DNA of 64,000 nt from Clostridium cadaveris. Its GTDB lineage: Bacteria > Bacillota > Clostridia > Clostridiales > Clostridiaceae. The DNA is taken from NCBI RefSeq assembly GCF_020911725.1, contig NZ_CP076620.1, positions 3,399,001 to 3,463,000 of the forward strand, in the 5' to 3' direction. The notes beneath the pieces were generated by a model. That model searched no databases. It worked only from the letters and a program-made list of their open reading frames with translations, and was not told the DNA's origin. Within the stretch, counting starts at the first letter, position 1, and each line of letters begins with the position of its first letter. Both the position numbers and the translations under genes were made by a program. Below, piece after piece: positions 30,458 through 38,417 of the stretch.

Positions 30458-31645
30458 CTATGCCTCCTTCTCACTCTTGATTTCATTTATAAGTTTAGGA
30501 ATTATATCATATATATCTCCTACTATTCCGTAATGAGCTATCTTAAAAATAGAAGCCTTTGGATCTTTATTTATAGCAAATATATAATCTGAATTGTTCA
30601 TACCTGCTGCAAACTGAACCGCACCTGATATCCCACAAGCTATAATAAGCTTTGGTCTAACAGTTTTTCCGCTTAATCCAATTTGATTTTTAGCATCTAT
30701 CCATCCAGATTCTATAAGCGGCCTAGTTGCCCCTAATTCAGCATTAAGAACCTGTGCAAGTTCTCTTATCATGGCCATATCTTTTTCACTCTTTACTCCT
30801 CTTCCAGCTGCTACTATTACTTCAGCTTCAGAGATGCTATGTTCTTTTTCCTTAGGTATGATATTTTTAACTTCTATTCCTGAAGTCAAATTTTCACTAT
30901 CTATATCACAAAAATTTATATGACCTGAAGTTTCAGTTTGTCTTGAAGGAGCTGACATAACCTTATATCTAACTGTGGCCATCTGAGGTCTAGAATTTGG
31001 CGTATTTATTTGTGCCATTATATTTCCCCCGAAAGCTGGCCTTATTTGTACTAAATCTGAATTTTCTTTTACATCAAGTACAGTACAATCAGCTGTAAGT
31101 CCTGTCCTAAATCTAGCCGCAACTCTTGGAGCTAGTGATCTTCCTACCGTAGTTGCTCCTACAAGGATAGAAGAAGGTTTAACTTTGTTTATAAAATCAG
31201 AAAATACAAATGTATAAGGCTCTATTCTAAAATCTTCTAACTCTTTTTTGTCATATACCATAACTTCATCCACTCCATAATGAAGAAGCTCTTCAGCCTT
31301 ATCCTTTATGTTATAGCCTATAAATAAGCAGTATACTTTTTGGTTTATCTTTTTAGCTAACTCCTTAGCCTTTCCTATAAGTTCAAAAGTTACAGGATGT
31401 ATATTTCCTTCAACATGGTCTACATATACAGCAATTCCCTGCCACTTACTTTTATCTATTGCTTGAACCTTTTCCTCTATAAATTCAACTGCACCCGCTC
31501 CATTTTTTACGCACAATCTGCACATTTTGCAGTTAGAGTTTATTTCTAAATGTCCATCTTTTTCTTCCATAGCACCAAAAGGGCATATATCAATAAGTTT
31601 TTTTATATCTTGTACTTTATCTTGATTTATAATAAGTTTTCCCAT
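30458..31645 (-). CDS. etfA: Electron transfer flavoprotein alpha subunit with N-terminal [4Fe-4S] domain (LctC type)
   Basis: 395 residues. Residues 1-60 form a small ferredoxin-like domain with Cys21 (CPFGA) and Cys39, 42 and 45 (CKMCRLC), the extra domain found in LctC-type subunits of the bifurcating lactate dehydrogenase. The ETF alpha domain follows; the FAD-binding C-terminal part has [10 protein letters not shown] and [15 protein letters not shown]. Forms a heterodimer with EtfB. The ATG at 31645 is chosen because GAGAGGGTG stands nine bases upstream; a GTG three codons earlier overlaps that site. etfB ends 16 bases upstream. Confidence 0.92.
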   Translation of the reverse strand: MGKLIINQDKVQDIKKLIDICPFGAMEEKDGHLEINSNCKMCRLCVKNGAGAVEFIEEKVQAIDKSKWQGIAVYVDHVEGNIHPVTFELIGKAKELAKKINQKVYCLFIGYNIKDKAEELLHYGVDEVMVYDKKELEDFRIEPYTFVFSDFINKVKPSSILVGATTVGRSLAPRVAARFRTGLTADCTVLDVKENSDLVQIRPAFGGNIMAQINTPNSRPQMATVRYKVMSAPSRQTETSGHINFCDIDSENLTSGIEVKNIIPKEKEHSISEAEVIVAAGRGVKSEKDMAMIRELAQVLNAELGATRPLIESGWIDAKNQIGLSGKTVRPKLIIACGISGAVQFAAGMNNSDYIFAINKDPKASIFKIAHYGIVGDIYDIIPKLINEIKSEKEA

Positions 31646-31661
31646 TATCTTCACCCTCTCT

Positions 31662-32450
31662 TTATATAAATTTCAATTCTTTTAATTTAGACGCTATTGA
31701 TTTAGTAATTTCATCTGAATTTCCTTGTATCATCTCATGATGTGATTTAGATTCAGGTGGAAATATTCTCTCAACTTGAGTAGGAGAACCATTTAAACCA
31801 TACTTTTTTTCATCTTTATCACTAAAATCTTTTAATGATATAACTCGTATTTCTCTATTCTTTGTAGCTAATTTCTTTTTATATGAAGGAAGCCTTGGTT
31901 GAAAAATATCCTTGTCCACTGTAATCAAACATGGGAACTTTACATCTACTACTTCTAAGGCTTCTGGAAGATCCATCTCGCAATTTAGAAAACTATCATT
32001 AACTTTTAATATGTTTTTTACATTAGCAACATGAGGAATATCTAAGTACTCTGCAACTTCAGCTCCAACTTGAGCAGTGTCTCCGTCAGTAGTCTGTTTA
32101 CCGCAGATTATTAAATCAAATTTTCCAAGACTTTTTATTCCTTGAGATATGGTGTATGAAGTTGCCAATACATCTGCTCCCGCAAATTTTCTATCAGATA
32201 TCAAAGTTCCTTCATCAGCTCCCATAGAAAATGCTTCTTTTATAACTTCCATAGCTTGTGGTGGTCCCATGGAAACAACTTTTATTGTTCCATTAGTTTT
32301 TTCTTTCAATTTTAATGCAGTTTCTAATGCATATAAATCGTAAGGATTCATTTTAGTGTCTATTCCATCTCTCTTAAGAACTCCTGTAACAGGATCAACC
32401 TCTACCTTTGAAGTCCCTGGTACTTGTTTAATACAAACTACTATATCCAT
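31662..32450 (-). CDS. etfB: Electron transfer flavoprotein beta subunit (LctB type)
   Basis: 262 residues. Typical Etf[12 protein letters not shown] at the N-terminus, [20 protein letters not shown], the nucleotide-binding [14 protein letters not shown] and [18 protein letters not shown]. In bifurcating ETFs this subunit binds the second FAD and NAD. First gene of the lactate oxidation operon, with GGGAG before the ATG and a GntR-type operator about 30 bases upstream. No lactate permease gene is found next to it. Confidence 0.93.
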   Translation of the reverse strand: MDIVVCIKQVPGTSKVEVDPVTGVLKRDGIDTKMNPYDLYALETALKLKEKTNGTIKVVSMGPPQAMEVIKEAFSMGADEGTLISDRKFAGADVLATSYTISQGIKSLGKFDLIICGKQTTDGDTAQVGAEVAEYLDIPHVANVKNILKVNDSFLNCEMDLPEALEVVDVKFPCLITVDKDIFQPRLPSYKKKLATKNREIRVISLKDFSDKDEKKYGLNGSPTQVERIFPPESKSHHEMIQGNSDEITKSIASKLKELKFI

Positions 32451-32480
32451 AAAATCACTCCCACTTTTATATTCATAAGG

Positions 32481-32492
32481 TTGTCAGACCAA
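32481..32492. promoter_or_regulatory. Operator for the GntR/FadR-type regulator
   Basis: TTGTCAGACCAA, an imperfect palindrome that matches the TTGGTCTGACCAA-type sites of LldR/PdhR relatives at all but one position. It lies between the promoter region and the ribosome site of etfB, where repressor would act as a roadblock. Confidence 0.65.
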
Positions 32493-32627
32493 TTCTTTAT
32501 TTATATATTACTCCCTTTTTCTTTAATATGGAATAATTGTTATTAATTTATCATATATACGTTTTCATGTTTTATAACGGTATATCATTGTTATAAAAGA
32601 CATTCCTTAAATATTTTTATTAATAAA

Positions 32628-32678
32628 AAAATACAGAATTTATGGTTTTTTATTCCTTACCATAGTTTTCTGTATTTT
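32628..32678 (-). terminator. Terminator of the GntR gene
   Basis: AAATACAGAA..CTATGG pairs with CCATA..TTCTGTATTT (short internal loop), followed by T-run on the minus strand; it insulates the regulator gene from the etf operon. Confidence 0.8.
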
Positions 32679-32687
32679 ACTTAACAA

Positions 32688-33377
32688 TCATTTCATATAT
32701 TCTCTTATAATAACAAAATGCTCTTTCATACATTTATATGCTTTATCTGGATTCCTATCATTTAGAGCCTCATATATACTGTAATGTATGTTCATAAGTC
32801 GATGTCTGTTATTTTTCTCTACTAAAATTTTGCTTCTCGAATCTTTTATAAATTCGTCTATAAGTTCTGATATAACTTGAAGAAAGTTGATTATAAGCAT
32901 ATTTCTTGATGCCTTTGCTATTGTATAGTGAAATTTTTTATCCAATTCTATATTTCTATCTTCATCGTCACAATTCATCATCTCTTCAACGGCCTCTTTC
33001 ATTGTCATTAATTCCTCTTCATTAATTCTAACCGCCGCTAATTTTACAGTTTCAAGCTCTAATATCTCTCTTATTTCATAAATATCATCACCTGTACTGT
33101 TCTCTATAGTAAACATTATAGATAGAGGTTCAAAAAGTGCCCCTTCAAAAGATTCTTTTATAAAATTCCCAGCTCCCTGCCTGCTTTCAGTAAGGCCTAT
33201 TACCTCTAAAGCTCTAAGTGCCTCTCTAACAGATGCCCTGCTTACTTGAAGCTGTTCAGCCATTTCTCTTTCTGTTGGAAGCTTATCTCCCTTTTTTAAA
33301 GCTCCCTTATTTATCATTAATTTAATTTGTCTTACGACACATTCATATACTTTTGTGTTCTTAACAGGTGTAAACAT
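32688..33377 (-). CDS. GntR-family (FadR subgroup) regulator, likely lactate-responsive
   Basis: 229 residues. N-terminal winged helix (LPTEREMAEQLQVSRASVRE, then ALRALEVIGL) and an all-helical FCD ligand domain (about 85-225) with the metal-binding Asp and His positions in ELDKKFHYTIAKAS and NIHYSIYEAL. FadR-type repressors such as LldR and LutR respond to lactate or pyruvate. AGAGGAT precedes the ATG. It stands directly upstream of the lactate oxidation operon on the same strand, separated by a terminator, and a matching operator is present, so control of that operon is very likely. Confidence 0.88.
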   Translation of the reverse strand: MFTPVKNTKVYECVVRQIKLMINKGALKKGDKLPTEREMAEQLQVSRASVREALRALEVIGLTESRQGAGNFIKESFEGALFEPLSIMFTIENSTGDDIYEIREILELETVKLAAVRINEEELMTMKEAVEEMMNCDDEDRNIELDKKFHYTIAKASRNMLIINFLQVISELIDEFIKDSRSKILVEKNNRHRLMNIHYSIYEALNDRNPDKAYKCMKEHFVIIREYMK

Positions 33378-33491
33378 ATCTTTTATCCTCTTATCTAAAA
33401 TTTTATTTGTAAATATTATAGCATATTTGTTTTGTTTTTTTTGAATTAAGTAGTATAATAGAAAAAATATACTTATGCCGAGAGGAGATTA

Positions 33492-35285
33492 ATGATGAAA
33501 TTCACAAAGCAATTAAGAGAAGTGACTAAAAAATTAGTGGCTGTAGCTCAAGGCCGCAAGTCAGCAGATTTAGTAATAATTAACGGAAAACTTATAAATG
33601 TAAATACTGCAGAGATTCAAGAAAATATTGATGTTGCAATATCTGAGGGAAGAATCGCTCTTGTTGGAGATGCTCATCATTGTATTGGTGAAGATACAAA
33701 GATAATTGATGCTTCTGGACAATTTTTATGTCCAGGTTTTATAGACGGACATATTCATGTAGAAAGCAGCATGATGACAGTAAGAGAATACGCTAAAACT
33801 GTAATTCCTCATGGTACAACTTCAATATATATGGATCCGCATGAAATAGGAAACGTTCTTGGTATGGATGGAATAAAGCTTATGATTGAAGATGGACGAG
33901 ATGTTCCTCTTAGAGTAAATACTGTTATGCCATCATGCGTTCCAGCATGTCCTGGATTTGAAGATACTGGAGCAATTCTTAGTGCTAAAGACGTGGAAGA
34001 CGCTATGCTATTAGATGATATATCTGGTTTAGGAGAAATGATGAATTTCCCCGGAGTGCTATCTGGTGACGATGAAGTTCATAGAAAAATACAATCAACT
34101 CTAGAAAATAATAAAACAGTAACAGGCCATTATTCTATGCCTGAAACTGCTGAAGGACTTAATGCTTATATAGCTTCTGGTGTTAGCTGCTGTCATGAAT
34201 CCGTTAGAAAAGAAGATGCTTTAGCAAAAATCAGATTAGGAATGTATGCTCAGCTTAGAGAAGGTTCTGCATGGCATGATGTTAAAGAAACTATTAGATG
34301 TGTAACAGAACATAATATTGATACTAGATTCGTTACCCTAGTTAGTGACGATAGACATGCAAATACTCTCATAGAATATGGACACATGGATCATATCGTA
34401 AAAAGAGCTATTGAAGAAGGTGTAAACCCTATTAATGCTATTCAGATGGCTACAATAAATGTGGCAGAATGTTTTAATGTAAGTAGGGATTTAGGTTCTA
34501 TATCTCCGGGAAAACTTGCTGATATCGTTATATTAGATGATCTAGCAAGGGTTAAAGTTGACAAAGTCCTTATAAATGGTGAATTGTTAAGTGATAATGG
34601 AAATCTAATCATAGATATACCTAACAAATCTTATCCTGACTTTGCTAAGTCAACTATGAATTTACCAAAAGACCTTACCCATGATGACTTTGAAATAGAT
34701 TCTCCTGATGCATCAATGAGCATTATAGCCACTAGAGTTATGGAAGTCATTGAGGCAAAAGTTGGAATAATAGCCAAGAAACTTCTTCTTCCTATAAAAG
34801 AAGGTAAAGTGTGTTGTGACTTGTCTCAAGACATTGTCAAAGCAGTAGTTGTAGAAAGACATAGTGGTAGCGGAACTATGGGCAAAGGATTCGTTCGTGG
34901 ATTTCATCTAAAAAGTGGTGCCGTTGCCTCTACAGTATCTCATGATGCCCATAATCTTCTTATAGTTGGAACAAATGATTCAGATATGGCATTGGCCGGC
35001 AATACATTGGCAGAAGTTGGTGGCGGAATGGTCGTAGTTAAAGACGGTAAAATTCTTGCATTACTTCCATTGCCTATAGCAGGTCTTATGAGTGAAGAAT
35101 GTGCTGAAAAAGTTGCCGAATTAGTTGAAAAGTTGGATGAAGCATGGAAGGAACTTGGTTGTGATTTAGTATCTCCATTTATGACTATGGCTCTTATAGC
35201 ATTAGCTGTACTTCCAGAACTTAGACTTACTAATAGAGGTTTAGTAGATACAGTAAACTTTAAAATAGTAGATTTATTTGTTTAA
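33492..35285 (+). CDS. ade: Adenine deaminase
   Basis: 597 residues, amidohydrolase superfamily. Converts adenine to hypoxanthine and ammonia for purine salvage. Metal ligands: FIDGHIHVESS at about residue 85, His in MDPHEIGN and in TGHYSMPETAE, and the catalytic Asp in LVSDDRHAN. The C-terminal adenine deaminase domain has HSGSGTMGKGFVRGF and SHDAHNLLIVG. Two adjacent ATGs follow AGAGGAG; the second (33495) has the better seven-base spacing and may be the true start. No purine riboswitch is seen in the 114 bases upstream. Divergent from the GntR gene. Confidence 0.95.
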   Translation: MMKFTKQLREVTKKLVAVAQGRKSADLVIINGKLINVNTAEIQENIDVAISEGRIALVGDAHHCIGEDTKIIDASGQFLCPGFIDGHIHVESSMMTVREYAKTVIPHGTTSIYMDPHEIGNVLGMDGIKLMIEDGRDVPLRVNTVMPSCVPACPGFEDTGAILSAKDVEDAMLLDDISGLGEMMNFPGVLSGDDEVHRKIQSTLENNKTVTGHYSMPETAEGLNAYIASGVSCCHESVRKEDALAKIRLGMYAQLREGSAWHDVKETIRCVTEHNIDTRFVTLVSDDRHANTLIEYGHMDHIVKRAIEEGVNPINAIQMATINVAECFNVSRDLGSISPGKLADIVILDDLARVKVDKVLINGELLSDNGNLIIDIPNKSYPDFAKSTMNLPKDLTHDDFEIDSPDASMSIIATRVMEVIEAKVGIIAKKLLLPIKEGKVCCDLSQDIVKAVVVERHSGSGTMGKGFVRGFHLKSGAVASTVSHDAHNLLIVGTNDSDMALAGNTLAEVGGGMVVVKDGKILALLPLPIAGLMSEECAEKVAELVEKLDEAWKELGCDLVSPFMTMALIALAVLPELRLTNRGLVDTVNFKIVDLFV

Positions 35286-35288
35286 TTA

Positions 35289-35322
35289 AAATAGACGGTT
35301 ACACCTATGTAGCCGTCTATTT
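35289..35322 (+). terminator. Terminator of ade
   Basis: AAATAGACGGTTAC/GTAGCCGTCTATTT with a 6-base loop and T-run, four bases after the stop. Confidence 0.9.
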
Positions 35323-35350
35323 TTTACATCCATAAAAAGTTATATGTATA

Positions 35351-35860
35351 CTATTTAACCTTAGTAACTTTTATAAATTTTGCATTTACTTGAGGTGGTA
35401 TTGATTTTGTCATAGCTTTATCTAATACCATAAAAACAGCATCACCTTTAGAGAATTCTATTTTTACCTCTTGTGCTGAATTTCCTTTGTCCTTATTATC
35501 TTTGTTATTTTTATTGTCTTGCTTTTTTTCTTCTTTTACATCTTGTTTTTTATCTTCTTTGGTATTTTGATTATTTTCTTCTTTTTTACATTCTTCTTTG
35601 TGTTCTTTCATTCCAGCTTCATCACAAGATAATTTAATTCTAGTTTCACCAGTTACATTCACCAAAAGTTTTTCTTTATAGATTTCGCAGCCCTTTAAAT
35701 ATCCTTCTACTAAAAGAGAAGTTTTGTCTCCATCTTTTTTCACTTCTATTACTTCTCCCATAAACATGCTGTCTCTGTTTTCTTCTGGTTTCGCTGATGC
35801 TGTTATACCAAAACATAGCATCATAATAACGAAAAGTGATATCACTCTTCTTTTTCTCAT
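35351..35860 (-). CDS. Secreted protein with Lys/Asp/Asn-rich repeat region
   Basis: 169 residues with a Sec signal peptide (MRKRRVISLFVIMMLCFGITASA, cut after A-S-A at about 23; no lipobox Cys). A small beta-like domain follows (GEVIEVKKDGDKTSLLVEGY), then a highly charged low-complexity stretch of about 45 residues built from KEEKKQDNK-like units, then a short C-terminal beta domain. The start at 35860 is supported by AGGAGG eight bases upstream. Resembles no family I can name; a cell-wall or metal-handling role is speculation. Convergent with ade. Confidence 0.7.
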   Translation of the reverse strand: MRKRRVISLFVIMMLCFGITASAKPEENRDSMFMGEVIEVKKDGDKTSLLVEGYLKGCEIYKEKLLVNVTGETRIKLSCDEAGMKEHKEECKKEENNQNTKEDKKQDVKEEKKQDNKNNKDNKDKGNSAQEVKIEFSKGDAVFMVLDKAMTKSIPPQVNAKFIKVTKVK

Positions 35861-35938
35861 ATGTGTGTCCTCCTTCATAGTAAAATTATATAATTATGTT
35901 TTGTTTAGGGCTTTAAATTTATTCATAAAACATAAAAA

Positions 35939-35974
35939 ACGTGCTACAAACTGATAAATCATTTTGTAGCACGT
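35939..35974 (-). terminator. Terminator of the ArsR/NifX-like operon
   Basis: ACGTGCTACAAA/TTTGTAGCACGT, 12-base perfect stem, 12-base loop, T-run on the minus strand. Confidence 0.9.
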
Positions 35975-35982
35975 GCTTTTAA

Positions 35983-36354
35983 TTAGTGACTTTCACAATG
36001 ATCATGAGTACAACTATTTTGTACTCCTATTCTTTGTAATTTGTTCTCACTAAATAATCTTATATTTTCTTCTGCTGATAAAGGTTCAGCTCTATAAACC
36101 TTTATTCCTTCTGCTTCTAACTTTAATAATGCACCTTTTCCTATACCACCTACTAGTGCAAAATCAACTCTTTCACCTTCTATAGCCTTAAGAGGTTGGC
36201 ACTTTCCATGTTCATGTCCTAAATCTCCATTTGCGATTCCCTTTATTTCTTTAGTTTCTGAATCATAAATTAGGAAATAAGGTGCTGAACCAAAATGTCC
36301 ATACGCAATACTTTCTAATCCCTTAAATTTTTCAACTGGTATACAAATTCTCAT
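35983..36354 (-). CDS. NifX/NifB-C-terminal-like (dinitrogenase FeMo-cofactor family) protein
   Basis: 123 residues with the RNase-H-like fold of the dinitrogenase iron-molybdenum cofactor biosynthesis family: MRICIPVE at the start, YGHFGSAPYFLIYD, the segment DFALVGGIGKGALLKLEAEGI and a His/Cys-rich tail (CTHDHCESH) that could bind metal. Members outside nitrogen fixation operons are thought to handle Fe-S or other metal clusters. No nif genes are present here, so a link to nitrogen fixation is not supported. It follows the ArsR gene after two bases, implying metal- or redox-controlled expression. Confidence 0.8.
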   Translation of the reverse strand: MRICIPVEKFKGLESIAYGHFGSAPYFLIYDSETKEIKGIANGDLGHEHGKCQPLKAIEGERVDFALVGGIGKGALLKLEAEGIKVYRAEPLSAEENIRLFSENKLQRIGVQNSCTHDHCESH

Positions 36355-36356
36355 AC

Positions 36357-36725
36357 TTAGTCCTCCTTAATTCTTTTACAACATTTATTTTTATTTGCCT
36401 TACATGCAATATTGCAATCATTTGGAATATAAGTTTCTACACTGCAGCTTCCACATATCTCACTATCTCTTATATATTTTATAAATTGTTCCAATTCCTT
36501 AATCTTATCTTCCTTTAATTTATAGTGAACATAATATCCCTGCTTTTCACCATAAATTAAATCTGCCTCTCTTAGAATTTTTAGATGTTGAGATACAGCT
36601 GCTTCGGACAATCCTAGATGTCTCGCTATTCCTTTCCCACATATTCTTCTTCGGGAAAGTATTATTAAAATTTTTAATCTATTTTCGTCACTGAGCGCCT
36701 TAAACGCCTGAACTATATTTTCCAT
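36357..36725 (-). CDS. ArsR-family regulator with Cys-rich tail
   Basis: 122 residues. Winged-helix domain (2-85) with the ArsR recognition stretch HLGLSEAAVSQHLKILREA. The tail after residue 88 has seven cysteines (CGSC, C-N-I-A-C, KCC), unusual for plain ArsR proteins and suggesting metal or Fe-S sensing; Cys29 (RRICGKG) in the DNA-binding part is a further candidate. GGAGAAG precedes the ATG. A perfect inverted repeat at 36743-36764 upstream is a likely autoregulatory operator. Co-transcribed with the NifX-like gene. Confidence 0.85.
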   Translation of the reverse strand: MENIVQAFKALSDENRLKILIILSRRRICGKGIARHLGLSEAAVSQHLKILREADLIYGEKQGYYVHYKLKEDKIKELEQFIKYIRDSEICGSCSVETYIPNDCNIACKANKNKCCKRIKED

Positions 36726-36742
36726 AAGTTTTCTTCTCCATC

Positions 36743-36764
36743 TAATTAAGTAATTGCTTAATTA
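36743..36764. promoter_or_regulatory. Putative ArsR operator
   Basis: TAATTAAG, six bases, CTTAATTA: an 8-base perfect inverted repeat 18 bases before the arsR start codon, the usual place for an ArsR-type autoregulatory site. Confidence 0.55.
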
Positions 36765-36842
36765 AATAATAACTCTCTTATTTAGTTTTGTCAAATATAT
36801 CTATTGTTTTAATTTAAAATTTCATATTTTTTATTTTCTTTC

Positions 36843-36871
36843 TTGATTTAATAAATTAACTTCTGTATAAT
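36843..36871 (+). promoter_or_regulatory. Promoter of the preQ1 riboswitch-queT transcript
   Basis: TTGATT, 17-base spacer, TATAAT; the start would fall near 36878, just before the aptamer. Confidence 0.75.
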
Positions 36872-36891
36872 CATAAAGGATAATTTAATAT

Positions 36892-36931
36892 GGACAGTTC
36901 GTAAGCCGCCTGTCCCAAAACAAAACTAAGG
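36892..36931 (+). promoter_or_regulatory. preQ1-I riboswitch aptamer
   Basis: P1 stem GGACAG/CTGTCC enclosing loop TTCGTAAGCCGC, then the A-rich tail CAAAACAAAACTAAGG. This is the order of the class I preQ1 aptamer: hairpin with C-containing loop and an A-rich tail ending in a pseudoknot strand. It lies upstream of queT, a predicted queuosine-precursor transporter, which supports the call. Confidence 0.85.
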
Positions 36932-36996
36932 CACCTTTTAAGTAGGATGCTGTATCATTTTCGGTATAGCTTTTATTTGCGCATTTTTCATTCTTA

Positions 36997-37032
36997 TAAA
37001 AGGTCTGTCTTTGTGACAGATCTTTTATTTTT
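36997..37032 (+). terminator. Riboswitch expression-platform terminator
   Basis: AAAAGGTCTGTC/GACAGATCTTTT with a 5-base loop and six T. Between aptamer and terminator lies another hairpin, GCTGTATC/GGTATAGC (36951-36968). About 195 bases of AT-rich leader with a further hairpin (near 37083-37110) remain before queT; I see no gene there. Confidence 0.75.
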
Positions 37033-37225
37033 TGCAAAGTATATAATAACTTTGTTTATTCATGACGCATATAATTCTCCTATTTAAGCTTATGTATTTT
37101 ATAAGTTTAAGGCGCATTAGATTGTTAAATTTGCATAAGGCTTAATAAAAAATATTAGAATTTTTACAATTTGACTTTTAAATATTCTAATTAACTTAAT
37201 ATATATTTAGGAGGAATTATATAAT

Positions 37226-37753
37226 ATGAATAAATCTTCAAAAAAACTAACCGTAAATGCACTAGCAAAAATATCTTTGGTATCTACTCTATATTGCGTA
37301 GTAACTATAGCATTTTCCGAAATTTCTTATGGTGGAATCCAAGCAAGGCCATCTGAGCTTTTAAATTTCTTAGCTTTTATAGATCCTTTGTACATTCCAG
37401 GGCTTGTCCTAGGTTGTGCTATATCTAACCTATATAGCTTTGGATTTATTGATGTAATAGTTGGAAGTCTTGCAACTTTAGTTTCAACATATATGATATA
37501 TAAAAGCAAAAACTTATTTGTGGCCTCTTTATGGCCTCTTATAAATGCTATAGTTGTTCCTATAGAACTTTACATAGTTGCTAATCAGCCTATTTTATTT
37601 AATGTAGTAACTATCTTCATAGGAGAGTTCTTAGTTATGACAATAGTTGGATATCCTTTATTTAAAGAACTATTTAAAAATAAGCATCTTGTAGATGTGC
37701 TTTTAATCAATAAAGAAAATAGAACTAATTTAAAAAAGTTAGAATTACTATAA
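37226..37753 (+). CDS. queT: QueT-family queuosine-precursor transporter
   Basis: 175 residues with about five membrane helices. The family N-terminal stretch ISYGGIQARPSELLNFLAF (about 34-52) is present. QueT is the substrate-binding membrane component of an ECF-type importer, predicted to take up preQ1/preQ0 or queuine-like precursors of the tRNA base queuosine. AGGAGG lies upstream of the ATG. The preQ1 riboswitch with terminator in its leader predicts that expression stops when preQ1 is plentiful. Confidence 0.9.
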   Translation: MNKSSKKLTVNALAKISLVSTLYCVVTIAFSEISYGGIQARPSELLNFLAFIDPLYIPGLVLGCAISNLYSFGFIDVIVGSLATLVSTYMIYKSKNLFVASLWPLINAIVVPIELYIVANQPILFNVVTIFIGEFLVMTIVGYPLFKELFKNKHLVDVLLINKENRTNLKKLELL

Positions 37754-37780
37754 AAGGAGCCTTTTGGCTCCTTTATTTTT
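37753..37780 (+). terminator. Terminator of queT
   Basis: AAAGGAGCC-TTTT-GGCTCCTTT followed by ATTTTTTT. Confidence 0.9.
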
Positions 37781-38047
37781 TTAGGCTTTCATATTATTTG
37801 TGAATTTATTTTTTGCTTTTTCTATAGCTTGTTGTTGTGCTTGCTCTACTTGATACCATCCTTTTTGTTCCATAGCCTTAAACACCTTATATTGGTCTTT
37901 TATAGCCTCATTGCAGACCTGTTCAAAGTTAGAGTGAACATATTCAGTAGCTGCTTCTTGAATGGCATGATTGTATAATGATACTAATGATTTTTCAGAA
38001 GTTAATACATCGGTTAATAATTCTTTATCTGTCATTGTCTTGTTCAT
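37781..38047 (-). CDS. CotF-type spore coat protein
   Basis: 88 residues, helical, with the CotF ferritin-like pattern: TDKELLTDVLTSEKSLVSLY, the middle NHAIQEAATEY, and the C-terminal segment QYKVFKAMEQKGWYQVEQA. Such proteins are found in spore coats of bacilli and clostridia. TAGGAGG lies eight bases before the ATG. Paired with the small relative upstream, 12 bases away, and next to catalase; both are plausible late-sporulation genes, though no sporulation promoter was identified. Confidence 0.88.
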   Translation of the reverse strand: MNKTMTDKELLTDVLTSEKSLVSLYNHAIQEAATEYVHSNFEQVCNEAIKDQYKVFKAMEQKGWYQVEQAQQQAIEKAKNKFTNNMKA

Positions 38048-38059
38048 TTTTCAATCCTC

Positions 38060-38239
38060 CTATTGATTTAATTCTGCAAATAATGTTCCAAAATGTTTTT
38101 GATGACATGAGGCAAGTTCATTTAAAAGTTGTTTTATTTCAGTATCTTGAACTCTATTCGCATAATCTAAACATTTTGTTTGAAGCTCTTGTTCTGCTCC
38201 TAAACAATCTTCTAAATAGGAAAGCTCTTTATTTGTCAT
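38060..38239 (-). CDS. Small coat-associated helical protein (CotF-like)
   Basis: 59 residues: MTNKELSYLEDCLGAEQEL at the start, two predicted helices, ending FGTLFAELNQ. The pattern is that of the short ferritin-like companions of CotF proteins (a conserved helix with ASCHQKHF). The ATG at 38239 is chosen because AGGAGG lies seven bases upstream; the 38 codons in front of it have no ribosome site and non-coding composition. Probably co-transcribed with the CotF-type gene downstream. Confidence 0.75.
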   Translation of the reverse strand: MTNKELSYLEDCLGAEQELQTKCLDYANRVQDTEIKQLLNELASCHQKHFGTLFAELNQ

Positions 38240-38374
38240 ATTGGTTCCTCCTGATTTATATATTATTATGTTTCTTAAGGTTGTATGGCTTTCGTGGTCA
38301 GTTTTATTTTGTGCTAAAGTACTCACTTTATGCAAAGCATATTTTATAATCATTTCAATTAATTTATAAAAAAA

Positions 38375-38408
38375 TGTGCTGTAAAATGTCTTTACATTTT
38401 ACAGCACA
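38375..38408. terminator. Terminator of katA
   Basis: TGTGCTGTAAAATGT/ACATTTTACAGCACA, 15-base perfect stem with a CTTT loop; T-runs on both strands. Confidence 0.9.
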
Positions 38409-38417
38409 CTTTTTATT

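Noticed and set aside
33378-33491. Possible purine riboswitch before adenine deaminase
   Set aside because: Only 114 bases separate the genes and none of the conserved purine-aptamer loops is present.
35983-36354. Nitrogen-fixation gene
   Set aside because: The family is wider than nitrogenase assembly and no nif gene is nearby.
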